A DNA stretch of 49,943 nt. Source: Phlegmacium glaucopus (Eukaryota; Basidiomycota; Agaricomycetes; Agaricales; Cortinariaceae). The position numbers were made by a program, and so were the translations under genes. How positions within the stretch are numbered: position 1 is the stretch's first letter; each line of letters begins with the position of its first letter. Positions 33,278-45,377 of this stretch are shown here, piece after piece. The notes beneath the pieces were generated by a model. The model worked only from the letters and a program-made list of their open reading frames with translations, did not search any database and was not told the DNA's origin. Location of the stretch: the NCBI GenBank assembly GCA_015039465.1, contig MU130547.1, forward strand, positions 84,358 to 134,300. Direction: 5' to 3'.

Positions 33278-33670
33278 CGTACAGCTCGTCGTAGGGTTTG
33301 ATGACTTACTGTCAATTTAAATATGAAACCGTTCATATGTTATTCCCACGGTTACTGAACTGAACCCATGTGACCTTGGCGCCATCGTAAGTTACCTTAT
33401 TTGACTCTAGCGCTTAGTCTAACCTCGTTCAGTAGAAAGCGCAGAGCCTTTCAGATACGTTCCAAGGACAGTGCAAACAAAACTATGTAAGCTGGATACA
33501 GGGGGAGCCGTCCTCAAACATGGCGGTAATTCACCGTGGTAGAAGCATGGTAAAAACCCCTCATACTCATGTTGATACATGGATGATCCCTAGTAGGCGA
33601 ACTCACTAGCAAATAGACTTGAAGTTGAGTAGAAAGTGTTCATAGATATTGTATATAAATTAAAAATTCT
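33278..33670. other. Intergenic, promoter region of the BBC1-like gene
   Basis: 393 bp between the start of the BBC1-like gene and the stop of the F-box gene, both on the minus strand. No frame or repeat seen. Confidence 0.5.
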
Positions 33671-35243
33671 CTAGGGTTCCGGTTCACATTTACGCAACCA
33701 GAAAGGTCCTAGCAAGGAGGGCCTCGTCAGGTCATGTATAATCATGATATCCAAACAGATGCAATCCTCACCAACAGGATCATCCCCATCATGAAATACC
33801 GTCGTCCAAGATCCTAAAATACCAAACGAAGACCGCAAAGCACCAACCTGGACACCCTCACAGCTGGGGTTGTAATAAATGATATTGGTTAAAAAACGCT
33901 ATTAGGCCATATTGGACTACCTTTCATATTATAGGAAAACTCACCTCCAGATAGCATTTCCTTGATCGCCAGAAACCTACCAAAAATGAATTAGGTTCTT
34001 TTGAACACACAAAAAAGAAAGGCAACTTACAAAATGCCACTGCACCTGATGATCAACCGTCATCTTCACTTTACCAGTCATCATAGATGACGACGGACCC
34101 TGCATCTCTCCGAAGAAATACAATATCGGTGTCGTAGGATGTGCAGGATCAGGTTCCGTCCGCGTAAGGTAGAGCTTTACATCCAAAGATCTAAAGACCT
34201 CTCGAAAGTCTGGATCTTCGAACATGGAAGTATCGAGCTGCCTTTGCTATATAAACCCATGATGAGAGGTCATAACTAAAACCCCAAAACAATCAAACGT
34301 AGAAACGCGTACACTCGCTTCGTTAAATCCTAAAAAAAAAGAAAAAGATTAACACCCCCTCCCTCAAGTTCCCAACCATGACGGAATCTGAACAGTACTC
34401 ACTAAGTAAATCTCTATGATCACAAAAACAAAACGAAACAACCCAAGATCCCTCCAACCCCACCCAATCTTTATTCTCCCCTTCCTCCCCTTCCTCCCCC
34501 CCATCCGGCATCACAATCTGCGTCTGCTGCACACTCATCGGAAACACAGCTGAATCAAACCCCTCATCTCTCATATCTATCAGATGCATAGACACAACAT
34601 GATGCAACGCCTGCATATGTTCCCAATTAACCGCCCCATTAGGAAAAAACGGTCCATAATCGTTCTCAGGTCGATAATTGCGCATGGTATATACGTAAGC
34701 TCGTGAATTAACCCGAGCCCGACTTTCCTCATCTTTAGCCGTAACTCCGTAGTAGCAATGTATTCGAGAAAGAAGTTGTCGTTCCGCAAATGTCAATGAT
34801 TTCATCATGTCTTCTAATTGATCGATGAAGCGATGTTGAAGAAGGATATTGGAAATCCAGAGCAAGTTGAGAGAAGTCATAGTTTTGTCCGAGTTGTTCG
34901 ATGGAGGGTGGTAGAGCATCGTCCTCAGAAGTGTTTGGAGTATCTCTTCCAATTCACCTGGTTTCAACAGGGATATATTAGCAATGACACTGCGAGCTCT
35001 GAAAAGTCGCTGCAAGTTCCGTTTCCAATCCAGTCGAACAGGTTGTCCAGTCGGTGAGACGCATTTTCGAAGATCGTCGAATGGTTGAGCTAGATAGAGC
35101 TCTCGCCATAGCTTTGAGTCTTGTGAACCATAGATAAGCGTTCGTAATGCAGAACACGTCTGAGCAGCGTTGGCGACTTCCATAGGATCGCACTGCACCA
35201 AGATCTCGTCGACGATTTCTGTTGGTAGTTCTGTAATATGCAT
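33671..35243 (-). CDS. F-box protein
   Basis: Five exons (35243-34403, 34329-34313, 34246-34031, 33976-33945, 33863-33671), predicted 432 aa, all joins in frame. The N-terminus MHITELPTEIVDEILVQCDP then VANAAQTCSALRTLIYGSQD and LWRELYLAQPFDD is a clear F-box, which would dock on Skp1 in an SCF ubiquitin ligase. The remainder (LTFAERQLLSRIHCYYGVT, NDYGPFFPNGAVNWEHMQAL, VGLEGSWVVSFCFCDHRDLL, FGEMQGPSS) is a C-terminal region I recall from other agaricomycete F-box proteins but cannot name; it probably binds the substrate. The 17-nt second exon is unusual and rests on consensus plus frame. Confidence 0.8.
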
Positions 35244-36000
35244 GTTAGAAAGGTTCGGAAACTCCTTGCGTACGTTTATTGAGTCGACGTGAGGTGTAGT
35301 GCGCCAGGGACGGTAACGGAGATAGTCAGAGCCCGTCCCACTAAATTTATCTCACGTATGAATCGGGACTAAGGTCATTCTTATCAAGACGCTCATAAGA
35401 AAAAAAAAGCAGAAATTACGGAATCCAATGGGCACTAGTGTGTTTCGTGTATAATAGTACCATGAACAATTACGATTATAAAAAGCAAAGCAAAAGCAAC
35501 GAGGATCGACGTGGTGGTTGGGGTATGGTGATGATAATGCGTGTGTGATAACATGGTTGATGCGTGAGATGTATATACCTATAGCTACAAGGGAAAGCAA
35601 AAAAAAAAGGACAGTAGAGAGAGTCATGAGAGGAAAAGAGAAAGAGTACCCCCAGAGAAAGTATTCATGAACAGATCTACATAAATTCCCAAAAGAAAAA
35701 AAGAAAAAGAAAAAGAAAGTGAGCGAATTGAAAAATGTAAAAAAAAACGATAAAACATCCTTGTTTCGTGATTGACAAGGTTTTTTTCCCCTGTTGCGTC
35801 ATTATTCCCCATAATAAAAATGGCAAATAGATGGTAGAGATGCGCAATTACAAAAAAAAACAGTAACTGGAAACAAGAAAAAGATAAGCATATAACAGAA
35901 CATCGGAAGGCCACAAACCCACATAACCCTAGAGTGAAGCCCTTTTGTGGCCCTAGTAAGAGTATTCCTTTGTCTTTGGACAGACCAGACACTTCATGCA
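35244..36000. other. Intergenic, AT-rich
   Basis: No supported gene. Several poly-A and A/G-rich runs (AAAAAAAAAGCAG near 35400, AAGAAAAAGAAAAAG near 35700). The upstream half is the promoter side of the F-box gene. Confidence 0.4.
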
Positions 36001-36870
36001 TTAACAGAACGATCCCGATCGCGCCACCAATTCAGTCTGCTTCCTTGCCTTCTCTAGCAATTCTGTTTTGTGCAGAAATTCAGTCATAGTACAATCTAAT
36101 GAGACTTTGCCTGACCAGTAAAACGTGAGAGAATGATCAAATGCGACCGAGCAGGGCACAACTTGAATCGTAGTGCTAGTTTGTGATGACAATAGGTGTA
36201 AATGCATCCTCAACAAAGAAAACACCGTCATACTATAGAAGATTTTGGAAGTTAGATATATATCCCTTTTAGTAGCAAATTTACATTGCAATGTTTGACG
36301 CACCAGCAAGTTCTTGTTTCATAATGACAGTATAGGTGGCGTAGGTGACCAACATCACAATAGCAGGGATGATGTTACTGTAAAACGTTCAGTTCTTCCT
36401 GAACAAAAGGATAGCTCAATCGGCAATGCTCACTTCGCCATCACACTTAATGTCTCTAACACCTATAATATGACATCAAAGACAGGCAGATTGAAGGAAA
36501 TGTTATTCTGCCAACCTTAAGCTTCCATAACCAACCAAGTTCATCATTTCGCTTCTCCCTAATCCTCTCCGACATGCTATGTTCCCGCCTGAAGAGCTTT
36601 ATCATTCGTATAACATTGACAGCTGTGAATATAAAAGCTCAACCGTCTGAGTCGAAGATAAAGTTAGTGTGCGATGTACCTTCTGTAACATCTTGCACTC
36701 GGGCATCCGTCTTGAATTTCAACAGAAAGTCAGGTGGGATGAGGAAGAGAAACAACAGACGTGACAGTACCAATTTTATTCTCTGAACTTGTGTGTCTTG
36801 AACCTTTTTGGAAATATATCCGGGTATTGGAAACAGGACAAGCATTGTATATAGCGACAGGGTTCGGTAC
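36001..36870 (-). pseudogene. Relic of an ABCC-type (MRP/YOR1-like) ABC transporter
   Basis: Minus-strand exon pieces in order: MLVLFPIPGYISKKVQDTQV; KTDARVQDVTE; AVNVIRMIKLFGREHSMSER then NDELGWLWKLK; IIPAIVMLVTYATYTVIMKQ; MTVFSLLRMHLHLL; KVSLDCTMTEFLHKTELLEK. These match, in the right order, the first transmembrane domain of multidrug-resistance-type transporters, from the coupling helix to the linker before NBD1. About 150 of some 1,400 residues remain; both nucleotide-binding domains and the second membrane domain are absent, and the frame closes soon after HKTELLEK. A fragment, not a gene. Confidence 0.65.
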
Positions 36871-37825
36871 AAGCCGCCTTCTCTGCCGGTGAATGTTTGC
36901 TATGCAAATAAAGCCTTTTCTGGTAACTATTTCATGTTCCGCTTCACCTTCGAAGAAGGGGCTTGTGACAGCACTGACAGGGTACCGAAAACCAAAAGGA
37001 CGTTTGCGATTTTATTGCTCAACAACGCCTCAGTCAATTGACCTGAAAACTTGGGAGCCTCTTTATTTGACCTCGTTGTAGCCTATTCCCCTTTTTATTT
37101 ATTTATTTACGGACCGCCAACTATCTTTTTACCTCGATCTGGCTACTCTATCTTCATCCTCAAGTTCTCTTCTTTCACTCCTGTAGATCGTAACATCACA
37201 CTCCAGACATGTATAATTTCAATATTTGGTGTGCATTGACTAACACTGCCCAAATTTTCAGCACAGATTGCGTTTTTGGGTGATATATGAGCTATGCAAG
37301 TCCAGTGCTGACAAGGGCAAATGCTCAACTTATGTGCGACAGGGCTGTGACAACAATCACATAAATTCTTGTATCATTTAAAAACTGGTTATTCTCAAAG
37401 ATATACTTCATTGAACCTGATGAAATTTTATTTAATAGACATCTTGTTGAATTGGGAAAAAATGCAGCCATCAGAGAAAAAATTTGGGCTATAAGCTTGC
37501 ACATGGCCCTTGAGAAGTGACACATCTTTGGTACTGAATATTGATTTATCATCATTTCCAGGATCAGAATTTCTGCCTTAAATGTTTTCAGAGCATTTTG
37601 ATACATATGAACAATAGATCTATATAATCATTGTGGTAGACAAGTGAAGTTATGTGCTGTAAGATGAGGCTCAACAATCCCCTTTATTTATGGTACTTTG
37701 TCCCAAGCCCCTTCTGCAAAGTTGTCCAGTTCCCAGACTGGAGCAAGGGCTTGCTCCAAACCTAGAAGTAGGACCTATAGGAACCTGATGTATGAGCTCC
37801 ACAAATAAAGGCAAACAGCTGCAAA
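36871..37825. other. No supported gene
   Basis: AT-rich unique-looking sequence with short frames only. It precedes the left end of the hAT-like element. Confidence 0.35.
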
Positions 37826-39559
37826 GGTTAGTGTTGCCGAAGTCCGGTCCAGTCTGGTTCTTTCCAAATTTTGGAGAACCGAGAGTCAAACTTTGGGTTC
37901 AGTCCAGGAAACCAGTTGAACCTTGGACTGGATGGTCGGTTCAGGTTCAAGAGCGTCCGGTTCAGGTTCAATATTGGTCTGAACCTGAACTGAACATATA
38001 AATTTGAGAAAAACATAGATAATTTGTACATAAGCTACTGGAGTCATTCAAAATTGCTCTCACAGCCTTTTCCCTTCTACGCAGCATCCACTTTGACATT
38101 GGAATCACCATTAGTCTTGAAAATATCTAAGAGGTTGATTGTGTGTTTTTCAGCATCCAAGCAAGCACCAACATGCCCATTTCAATAAGCACTTTTGAGC
38201 AATTGGAGGGCCTTGAAGACTTCAACATTGAGATGGTTGCATTTGGCAGTTCCGGTGGTCCCTCCACTCGAAAATGCTCGCTCTGAAGGTGTAGTGGACC
38301 CTTGAATAGCAAGATAATCACGGGCCATACTCGAAAGGGTAGGATATTGGAAGGAGTGATGCTATGAAGTTGTAACAGGTTAGCGTGGATGTCCAACAAT
38401 GAAATCCAAAATGACTTACTCCCCACCATGCAACCACACCATCAACTTCTTCAAGAGGGCTATCTAAGTACCTCTTGAGCTTGTCTCTTGGCCCTGAACT
38501 GAAATGCTCAGCTTCTTGATGAGAGTGGACAGAAGCATGCATCCAAGAATATCCATATTGAGTACTGGATACATTGCAAGCTGAAAAATCAACATTAGAA
38601 AAATATATTGAGACCAATAATTATTCTAGCGTACATGAGGATGTGATGGGCAGGTGTGACGTAGTAAGCATCAAACTGGAAATTGTTGAGTTCCTCATTC
38701 ACGACCCAAACAGGATTTATAGAGCAACACGCACCACTTTCTCGAGCTGAGCCATACCTGCGGTGTAGGATTTGGCATCCCACTTGTCAAGTGCATATGC
38801 ATTCTTGATGTTGGGATCAAGAACTGTAAATAAAAGTGTGAGTGAGTAAATTATTATTGAGGAGCCGATATGTACAGAGGCAGATGAAATGGGCATCAGT
38901 ATCATTCACTTTGTTATACCATTTATCTAGATTCTCAATCCCTTTGTAAATTGGGCCCTCGACTTCTGAGAACTTAGGGTGCTGCACCATATTACCCCAA
39001 GTTTCTTTAAGATATTCAAGGATGGGGATTGTTCAAAATGCACTGGGCTCTTTCAAGCTTGAGAATGTCTGCTTGGCACTAGCAGGCTCCTTAGAATGCC
39101 TAAAAACACCTGCCTTCTGACGAATTCCATATTTATCAATGATTTGTATAAGAATACCTCCAATATTAGCCCCCGAATGATTTCCTTCAATGTGCATAAA
39201 GCCTAGTTGCTCACTCTTAAGCTCCCAGTCCTGTGGACTTTCTTTGGCGCCAGCAATGTAGTGACCAGTCATTGAAAGATATGGGTCCCCAGCCTCAGAT
39301 GTCCAGGTATCAAATGTAAAAGAAACCTTTCCAGGTATATCCTTCGCAACTCAATTATTAGCACGGAACTTAAATAACTCAAGCCTAAACTATTTACCTT
39401 GAAAATACCAGAAATATTCTGCTCCAACATCTTTGCCCGTGAAAGGATTTGAGCACAGAGTTTGGTTTGATAGGGTAAGTCCTTTTCTGCAAGGGCAGGA
39501 CAAAGATATGTGAGAAGGCGGCGTCGACTGGAGTAACGTATGATGGAATGTAACAGCAT
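37826..39559 (-). mobile_element. Decayed hAT transposon with transposase remnant
   Basis: The left end TAGTGTTGCCGAAGTCCGGT has the look of a hAT terminal repeat, followed by subterminal GGTTCAG repeats (about 37890-38000). Transposase pieces run on the minus strand between about 39480 and the stop at 38182: ALAEKDLPYQTKLCAQILSR; SFTFDTWTSEAGDPYLSMTG (catalytic-core start); GHYIAGAKESPQDWELKSEQ; RDKLKRYLDSPLEEVDGVVA; and the C-terminal dimerisation block YPTLSSMARDYLAIQGSTTP with SERAFSSGG. Frames are broken in several places, and the zinc-finger N-terminus and right end were not found. hAT transposases cut and paste DNA, leaving 8-bp duplications. Inactive. Confidence 0.7.
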
Positions 39560-39671
39560 GCCCCAGTGGAGGTTGTCAAGTTTGGTGGGTGGTCGTGAAA
39601 CCATTGTGACCTGGGGCCAGGAAATCCCACTGAGGTCTCTATGTTCCATTTTGACATCCAATCTGGATTAC

Positions 39672-40232
39672 TGTTACATTCCGTCATACGTTACTCCAGT
39701 CCGACTCCGACGGAGTTGTTTCCAGTAGTCCGTACTCCTTTCCAGTACTCTCCCTTGTCTCCGGTTCTATTCCACCTACGTCCGACTCCGAGACTTTTCC
39801 GTATCATTCCAACTCTTCCGACGTCACTCCAAACTCATTACCACTTCTTCACCACTATCACTATTCTTTGTCATCATCCTTCCCACCATCAGTCAGCATA
39901 CCTGCCATGGATTATTCACCCAAGAATGCAGGACCTTTTCCGGGAGCAGAACGCAGCACTTATATTTATCTTTTATATTTCGGTTGCTATTCCTTTATTT
40001 ATTTAAGTACTCAAAACTTGTATGTTTTCCCTCAGTTCAAATATCAACTTTGTTTCCTCCTCTTGTTTGTCCTCTAAGTCACTGAGGTCTTCCATCTTAT
40101 TCCTTCTTCTTCCGTTCCAAAATCAGGACACCTTAGGAGCTGGGCGGCACAGCACACACGCTGAGGCCAATGTCCTTTCCGCTTACTGTTCCGGAGTAAC
40201 TCCGACGTGACTTCCTTGTTTTAAACTTAACA
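39672..40232 (+). repeat. Solo LTR with perfect 5-bp target duplication
   Basis: 561 bp beginning TGTTACATTCCGTCATACG and ending CTTAACA, flanked on both sides by ATTAC (39667-39671 and 40233-40237). That is a textbook solo LTR left after LTR-LTR recombination of a Ty3-type element. An inverted 28-bp near-copy of its first bases (one mismatch) lies at 39531-39559. Confidence 0.88.
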
Positions 40233-40237
40233 ATTAC

Positions 40238-40931
40238 CACAATTCAGAAAAGAACCAGGTGAGTCAGTGAGCAACAACACCGACATGGGTGTATCCCTAA
40301 CACCATGCATTGTAGCAAGACAACAAATACTTAAGCCAGACACCTGAAAAAAAAACCAACCTCATTCTGCAGTTCCTCTCAATCTCAAGCTCCCCCACAC
40401 AGGTACTAGGTGGATATGCAAGGGCATGCATGGGGGCCCTTGAGGAGAGCCGAAGAACAAGGTCAGTTTTTTCTAGGTAAATAGAGACAGCCTTGGCTGA
40501 CCCACTTGCTGGCATGGTGTTCCATTCAGAGACTCCAGTTGGCAATGATAGGTGGTTGAATATTTACAGCAATGTCAATGATGACCATATAAACATGAAG
40601 ACATGAAGACATTGATAAAATACATGAGTCTGAGTCAGAGAAAGAGGGCTAGAGGATGTTGGAAATTAATGACAACTGTTGGAGGAGAATAATACAGTAC
40701 TTTTCTGTCCCCCACCAGATCTGACCAATTCTGATCAGATCTGATCAGAACTGCAATACTTATAAGTTAATTCCCACTAACTCATCTTTTTCTAACTTTT
40801 CTAACATATTAATCTAAATTTAAATGGATGATTGCTGGGGATTAGTTACTAATACATTACATTAGAATCATAGAATGTATTCAATTGATATAAGAAAAAT
40901 GAAATAAAGGCAGTAGATGGTCAAAATAGGT
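40238..40931. other. Repeat-rich, no supported gene
   Basis: A minus-strand frame at 40297-40545 has no recognisable content. CAGATCTGACC and GATCAGATCTGATCAGA form a local palindrome at about 40718-40751. Confidence 0.35.
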
Positions 40932-40942
40932 GTGTATTTTAC

Positions 40943-41633
40943 CAATAGTAGCTACCATACGATATCATATTTCTAGGGCAATTGCCACGGACCTGTTTTT
41001 TTATTTGCCCAGGGTTTATGAAAGGCCAATCTTTCATTATTTCATTCATTTCATTACTTTCATAACCCCCTGCTCTTTGATTTCATTCATTTCATTACTT
41101 TCATAACCCTCTGCTCTTTTATTTCTTTCATAACCTCCTCTATTTCATTTCTTTCATAATCCTCTCCTTTTCATTTCTTTCATAACCCTCCACTCTCATT
41201 ATTTCATAATATCCCATATATCAATGATATAAGTTAGGAACAAATAAAGGTACACATCCATTAAATGGCTCTATATTGAGTAATACCCTACATAAACTTC
41301 AAATTATGGCCTCTCAGAGAAATTCAGTTAGGGTTCAGTTAGGGTTCAGTTAGGGTTCAGGTTAGGGTCAGGTTAGGGTCTTGTTAGGGTCTTGTTAGAG
41401 TTAGGGAATATCAGTTATTTCAAGGAAGGTTATGAGTTAAGGTTAGGTTATGAAATAAATGAATGCAGAGAGTTATGAAACAAGGTTATGAAAGATATGA
41501 AATAGGCAGGGTTATGAAAGGAATGAAAGGAATGAAATAATGAAAGATTGGCCTTTCATAAACCCTGGGCAAATAACAAAACAGGTCCGTGGCAATTGCC
41601 CTAGAAATATGATAACGATGGTAGCTACCACTC
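40943..41633. mobile_element. Foldback/MITE-like element with long terminal inverted repeats and telomere-like core
   Basis: About 125-bp inverted ends: CAATAGTAGCTACCAT... at the left and the reverse complement GAGTGGTAGCTACCAT... at the right, both continuing through TTTCTAGGGCAATTGCCACG and ATTTGCCCAGGGTTTATG. Flanked by ATTTTAC on both sides (40936-40942, 41634-41640), so it inserted into the neighbouring element. Inside are tandem pyrimidine repeats (TTTCATAACCCTCTGCTC type, about 41040-41200) and a run of GTTAGGGTTCA-type repeats (41327-41405). No coding capacity. Confidence 0.82.
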
Positions 41634-42171
41634 ATTTTACAGTCCCCCACATTGTCCGGCCGGACTCTGCCGGACTTGACCGGACTCCGACGGACTCCGA
41701 CGGACTCCGGTAAAATTCCGCCGGAGTCTGGTGGAAGTCCGGTCAAAGTCCAGTCAAAGTCCGGTCAGAGTCCGGTGGATGTAGAAACATGACCGGACTA
41801 TATGTCCGGTCAGATTCCGCCGGACTTCCACCGGAATTTTATCGGACAATATACATTTTAAGCAAGTATTATCATTATTCTGTCTGACTTTATCAATGTT
41901 ACATGTACATCCATATTTTTATTTATTTACTTTAATCAATTAAACTCAATTCCTTACTAACTCATATTTTTTAATTTTAACAACATATTAATTTTAATTT
42001 ATACCCCTCCTTGTAAAGGGGGTTGTGGTAGCTAGTAATTACAACAATGTAAGTAATTACAATAATATATATACTTAAAAAGATGGAAGAGGGTTGAAAC
42101 GGACAGTCGGAGGGGGAAACGGGTGTGTGGGGGCGAAACGAGTGTGTGTGTGGGTGGTTGAAACGGACGAC

Positions 42172-42720
42172 GACGAGTGTCGTCGTCGTCGTAGCCTGTT
42201 AAAACAACAAAAAACCCCCCAGTGAGGGGGGTTCAACGTCGTAGCCTACTAAAATCAAACAAAACCCCCCCCCAGCGAGGGGGGGTTGCCATCGTCGTTT
42301 GTTTGTTTGTTTGTTGTCGTTTGTTTGTTTGTTTGTTGTCGTTTGTTTGTTGTCATCGTTTGTTTGTTGTCATTGTTCATGCGTTGTCGTTGTTCATGCG
42401 TCGTTGTCGTTCGTGCGTTGTTGTCGTTCATGCGTCGTGGGTCGTTGTTTGTGGGTTGTTTGTGGTTGTTTGTGGTTTGTGGGTTGTTTGTGTGTCATGG
42501 TTTGTGGATATTCGATATCTAATAAAAAAACCCCCCTGGTGAAGGGGGGGGGGTGTGATGGTGTTGACCTGATGGTAGTAATTAGTAAAATTAAATTAAA
42601 AGAAAAGAAACAAACTAAAAACCCCCCTCGTGAGGGGGGTAGCCGTCATTGTTGTTGTTTGTTGTTGTTTGTTGTTGTTTGTTGTTTGTTTGTTGTTGTT
42701 TGTTTGTTGTTGTTGTCTGT
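42172..42720. repeat. Hairpin array and GTTT/GTT microsatellites inside the TIR element
   Basis: Four G/C hairpins of the form CCCCCC-NNGTGA-GGGGGG at about 42213-42231, 42264-42286, 42530-42552 and 42621-42640, each preceded by an A-rich run. There is also a CGACGACGACGAGTGTCGTC-type palindrome (42168-42190). Between them lie (GTTT)n, GTTCATGCGTCGTT and TTGTTGTTTG tracts. The hairpins look like repeated copies of one 25-30 bp unit. Confidence 0.75.
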
Positions 42721-43200
42721 TGCCCTCTGTCCTCGTCTATCGTGGTGGTGGTTATGGTTGTTGTGTGACGGAGGTGACGGAAGTGACGGGTGTGAGATGA
42801 CGAGTTGCTGCTTGTTGTTGTGAGTCACATGTAGTCACGTGACCAACTTGCGGGCTGAACAAAAAACAGGATTCTGGTGGCAACACAGCATTGCCACCAT
42901 CTAATAATGAATAATATTCTATGTATTGCTATTGGTAGATTTTTAAATATTAGTAGTAATTGAGTCCGGTCCTTGTCCAGTACTGTCTGCTCGGACTTGT
43001 ATGCTGTTTCCGGTGACTGTCCGTTGGACTTTTCCATTGGACATGTCCGCCGGACTTATTGTCCGACCGGAATTGGCAACGGAAAGTCACCAGACAATTT
43101 CCCTCATTTACACCACAAAAAATTACATTAAATTAAAAAAGTGTCCGGAAGTAGTCCGGCGGAATTCCGGCCGGACAATGTGGGGGAGTGTAAAGACCTC

Positions 43201-45326
43201 GAGGATTCCTAGGAATGGTGGGGGTAGTGAGGAATTGGATAAAGGGGTTTGCGGAGGTTTGTAATCCACTGTCAAAGTTGACAAGAGTGACGAAGATGGA
43301 GTTTGTATGGGAGGATGAACAGAGAGAGGTGATGAAGGAATTGAAGAAACGGGTGGCAGCATGTGAAGCAATTCGGCCGATCGACCATTCCCTGCCATAC
43401 AACATCATTTTATCCGTCGATACTTCAGTTATCGCAGTCGGCTTCATCTTGGCACAGTTAGATGGAGAGGGACGAAGGAGGCTGGCGAGATTTGGGTCTA
43501 TCGCATGGGACGAATGAATTGCTTGATATTCGCAAGCTAAGCTAGAGCTGTACGGTCTTTTCCAAGCATTAAACGCCACGAAACTCTGGATAATAGGAGC
43601 AAAAAAGTTAGTGGTGGAACTGGACGCGCAATATATAAAAGGAATGCTAAACAAACCGGATATGCACCCGAACGCGGCGATGAATCGGTGGATTTCAGCC
43701 ATTTTGTTATTCAACTTTGAATTGGTTCACGTGCCAGGAGCAAAACACAAAGGCCCGGATGGACTATCTAGACGCAGGAAAGCAGATGAGGAGGAATTGG
43801 AAGGGGATGAGGAGGCAGAGAGCTGGGTGCATGAGGTCTTGGGCTGTGGAATATGGGTAGCAGGATTTGGGAGCAACGGCAGTGTGGTTCAAGTCTTGAC
43901 AACAGGAGAAATGAGGAGAAGTGATGAGGATGTCACGATTGAAAAGAAAGGGGGAGAGGAAGGATATGAAGGATACCTGGCAATACAGAATGAAGAAACT
44001 AGGCAAAAAGACAGGGAATTAGAAGCAACCAGGAAATTCCTTGAAACCTTGGATATACCGGAAGGACTCACGGAAAGGATCAAGAAAGCATTCCTCAAGA
44101 ACGTTAGCAAGTTCTTTACCAGAGGAGGGAAGCTATGGAAAAAGGAGCATAAGGGACGGCACCAACAGGTGGTAACAACGAGTCAAGAACGTTATTGATT
44201 GTTGATCGAAGCACATGATCGACTGGGTCACAAGGGGTTCTATGCGACACATTGCACCCTAGCTGATTGCTTCTGGTGGCCACTTATCAGTCTCAACATC
44301 CATTGGCTCATCAAGACATGCCATCAATGTCAGATCCGGTCATTCGAAAATGTTGTCATTCCCCCCACGGTTCAGACACCAGCATCTCTATTCCATAAAG
44401 CATATATTGATACCATGCATATGCCACTCTCACACGGATATAAATACATTGTCCAAGCCCGATGCAGTCTCACTGGATGGCCTGAATGGCGAGCTCTCAC
44501 TAGGGAAACAGGACGAACGCTAGGAACATTTATTTTTGAAGAAATTCTATGCAGATGGGGAGCACTCGAGGAAATTGTAATGGACAACGGCACTGCATTT
44601 GTTGCTGCACTCAATTGGCTAGCTAATAGGTACCACATCCAACACATCAGAATATCCGCATATAACTCGCAATCAAATGGCATCGTAGAGACCACTCATA
44701 GGACCATCTGGGATGCACTTGTCAAGATATGCGCAGGTGATATACGAAAATGGTATGATCATGCACCGCACGTATTCTGGGCTGATCGTGTTACTACTCG
44801 AAAATTGACTGGTCTCACACCATACTATGCCGTTCACGGGGTAGAGCCCCTTTTGCTGTTCAATATAACCGAGGCAACATTCCTATCGACTCCTATTCAA
44901 TCCCAGATCTCAGATGTGGATCTTCTTACAATCCGGGCTCGAGCTCTCCAGAAACGAGACAAAGACTTAGACGAAATACACCACAAAGTCCTTGCTGCAC
45001 AATACGCGTCTATCCGAGACTTCGAAAAGAAAAATGCGAATAGGATTCACGATTATGACTTCAGATGGGGAGAATTGGTTCTGGTACTCAACAAGAAGAT
45101 AGAACCTGATGTTGGCCGCAAATGCAAACCACGTTACTTTGGCCCCATGATGGTTGATAAGCGATTACAAAGTGGTGCCTACATTCTTGCAGAGGTAAAT
45201 GGCGCGGTCTCTCGACTCAAGTTCGCAGCCTTTCGCCTTATTCCGTACCACCCACGGTCTCCAAAGCAACTCGAAATAACGGAATTTGTAGACACAATGG
45301 ACCTAGTAGGCGTAGAGGAGGTGTAA
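43201..45326 (+). pseudogene. Ty3/Gypsy pol, 3' half: RT end, RNase H, integrase
   Basis: Opens mid-gene with GFLGMVGVVRNWIKGFAEVC (RT/RNase H connection), then RNase H (NIILSVDTSVIAVGFILAQL, KLVVELDAQYIKGM, VPGAKHKGPDGLSRR). Integrase: HHCC zinc finger (HDRLGH and CHQC), and a DDE core with YIDTMHM, MDNGTAF and NGIVETTHRT, ending TGA-free at 45326. One frame throughout, but broken by TGA at 43515, 43524 and 44196. The family pattern WNEREARYSQAKLEL, recalled from related elements, has arginine at the first two, consistent with CGA-to-TGA. The 5' half of the same gene is at 47616-49355, to the right. No chromodomain was seen, so the family differs from the one at 1-926. Confidence 0.88.
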
Positions 45327-45377
45327 AGGGAACATGGGAGGATGACGAGGACGTCATGATCAAAAGAAAAGGGGAGA

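Larger units (their letters stand above)
40932..43200. mobile_element. Non-coding terminal-inverted-repeat element, copy 1 (interrupted by the MITE)
   Basis: Starts GTGTATTTTAC (40932-40942), is interrupted by the MITE, resumes AGTCCCCCACATTGTCCGGC at 41641 and ends with the inverted match GCCGGACAATGTGGGGGAGT and GTAAAGACCTC at 43200. Own length is about 1,570 bp. Subterminal arrays of (A/G)AGTCCGGTC-type repeats occur at the left end and GTCCGG words at the right, as expected for transposase binding. The right flank is GAGGATTC (43201-43208). The interior holds C6/G6 hairpins and GTTT repeats but no gene. The 8-bp duplication suggests a hAT-type mover in trans. Confidence 0.78.

Noticed and set aside
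41327..41405. True telomere
   Set aside because: The TTAGGG words are spaced and interrupted, and lie between matching inverted repeats inside the contig.
42286..42823. Plus-strand frames rich in valine, cysteine and leucine
   Set aside because: They are translations of GTTT/GTT microsatellites, open in all three frames.
41641..43200. Reading the repeated blocks at 41641 and 49367 as LTRs of one giant element
   Set aside because: They have inverted termini, an 8-bp duplication and no primer site or polypurine tract at their edges; the real LTR is at 45378-45717.
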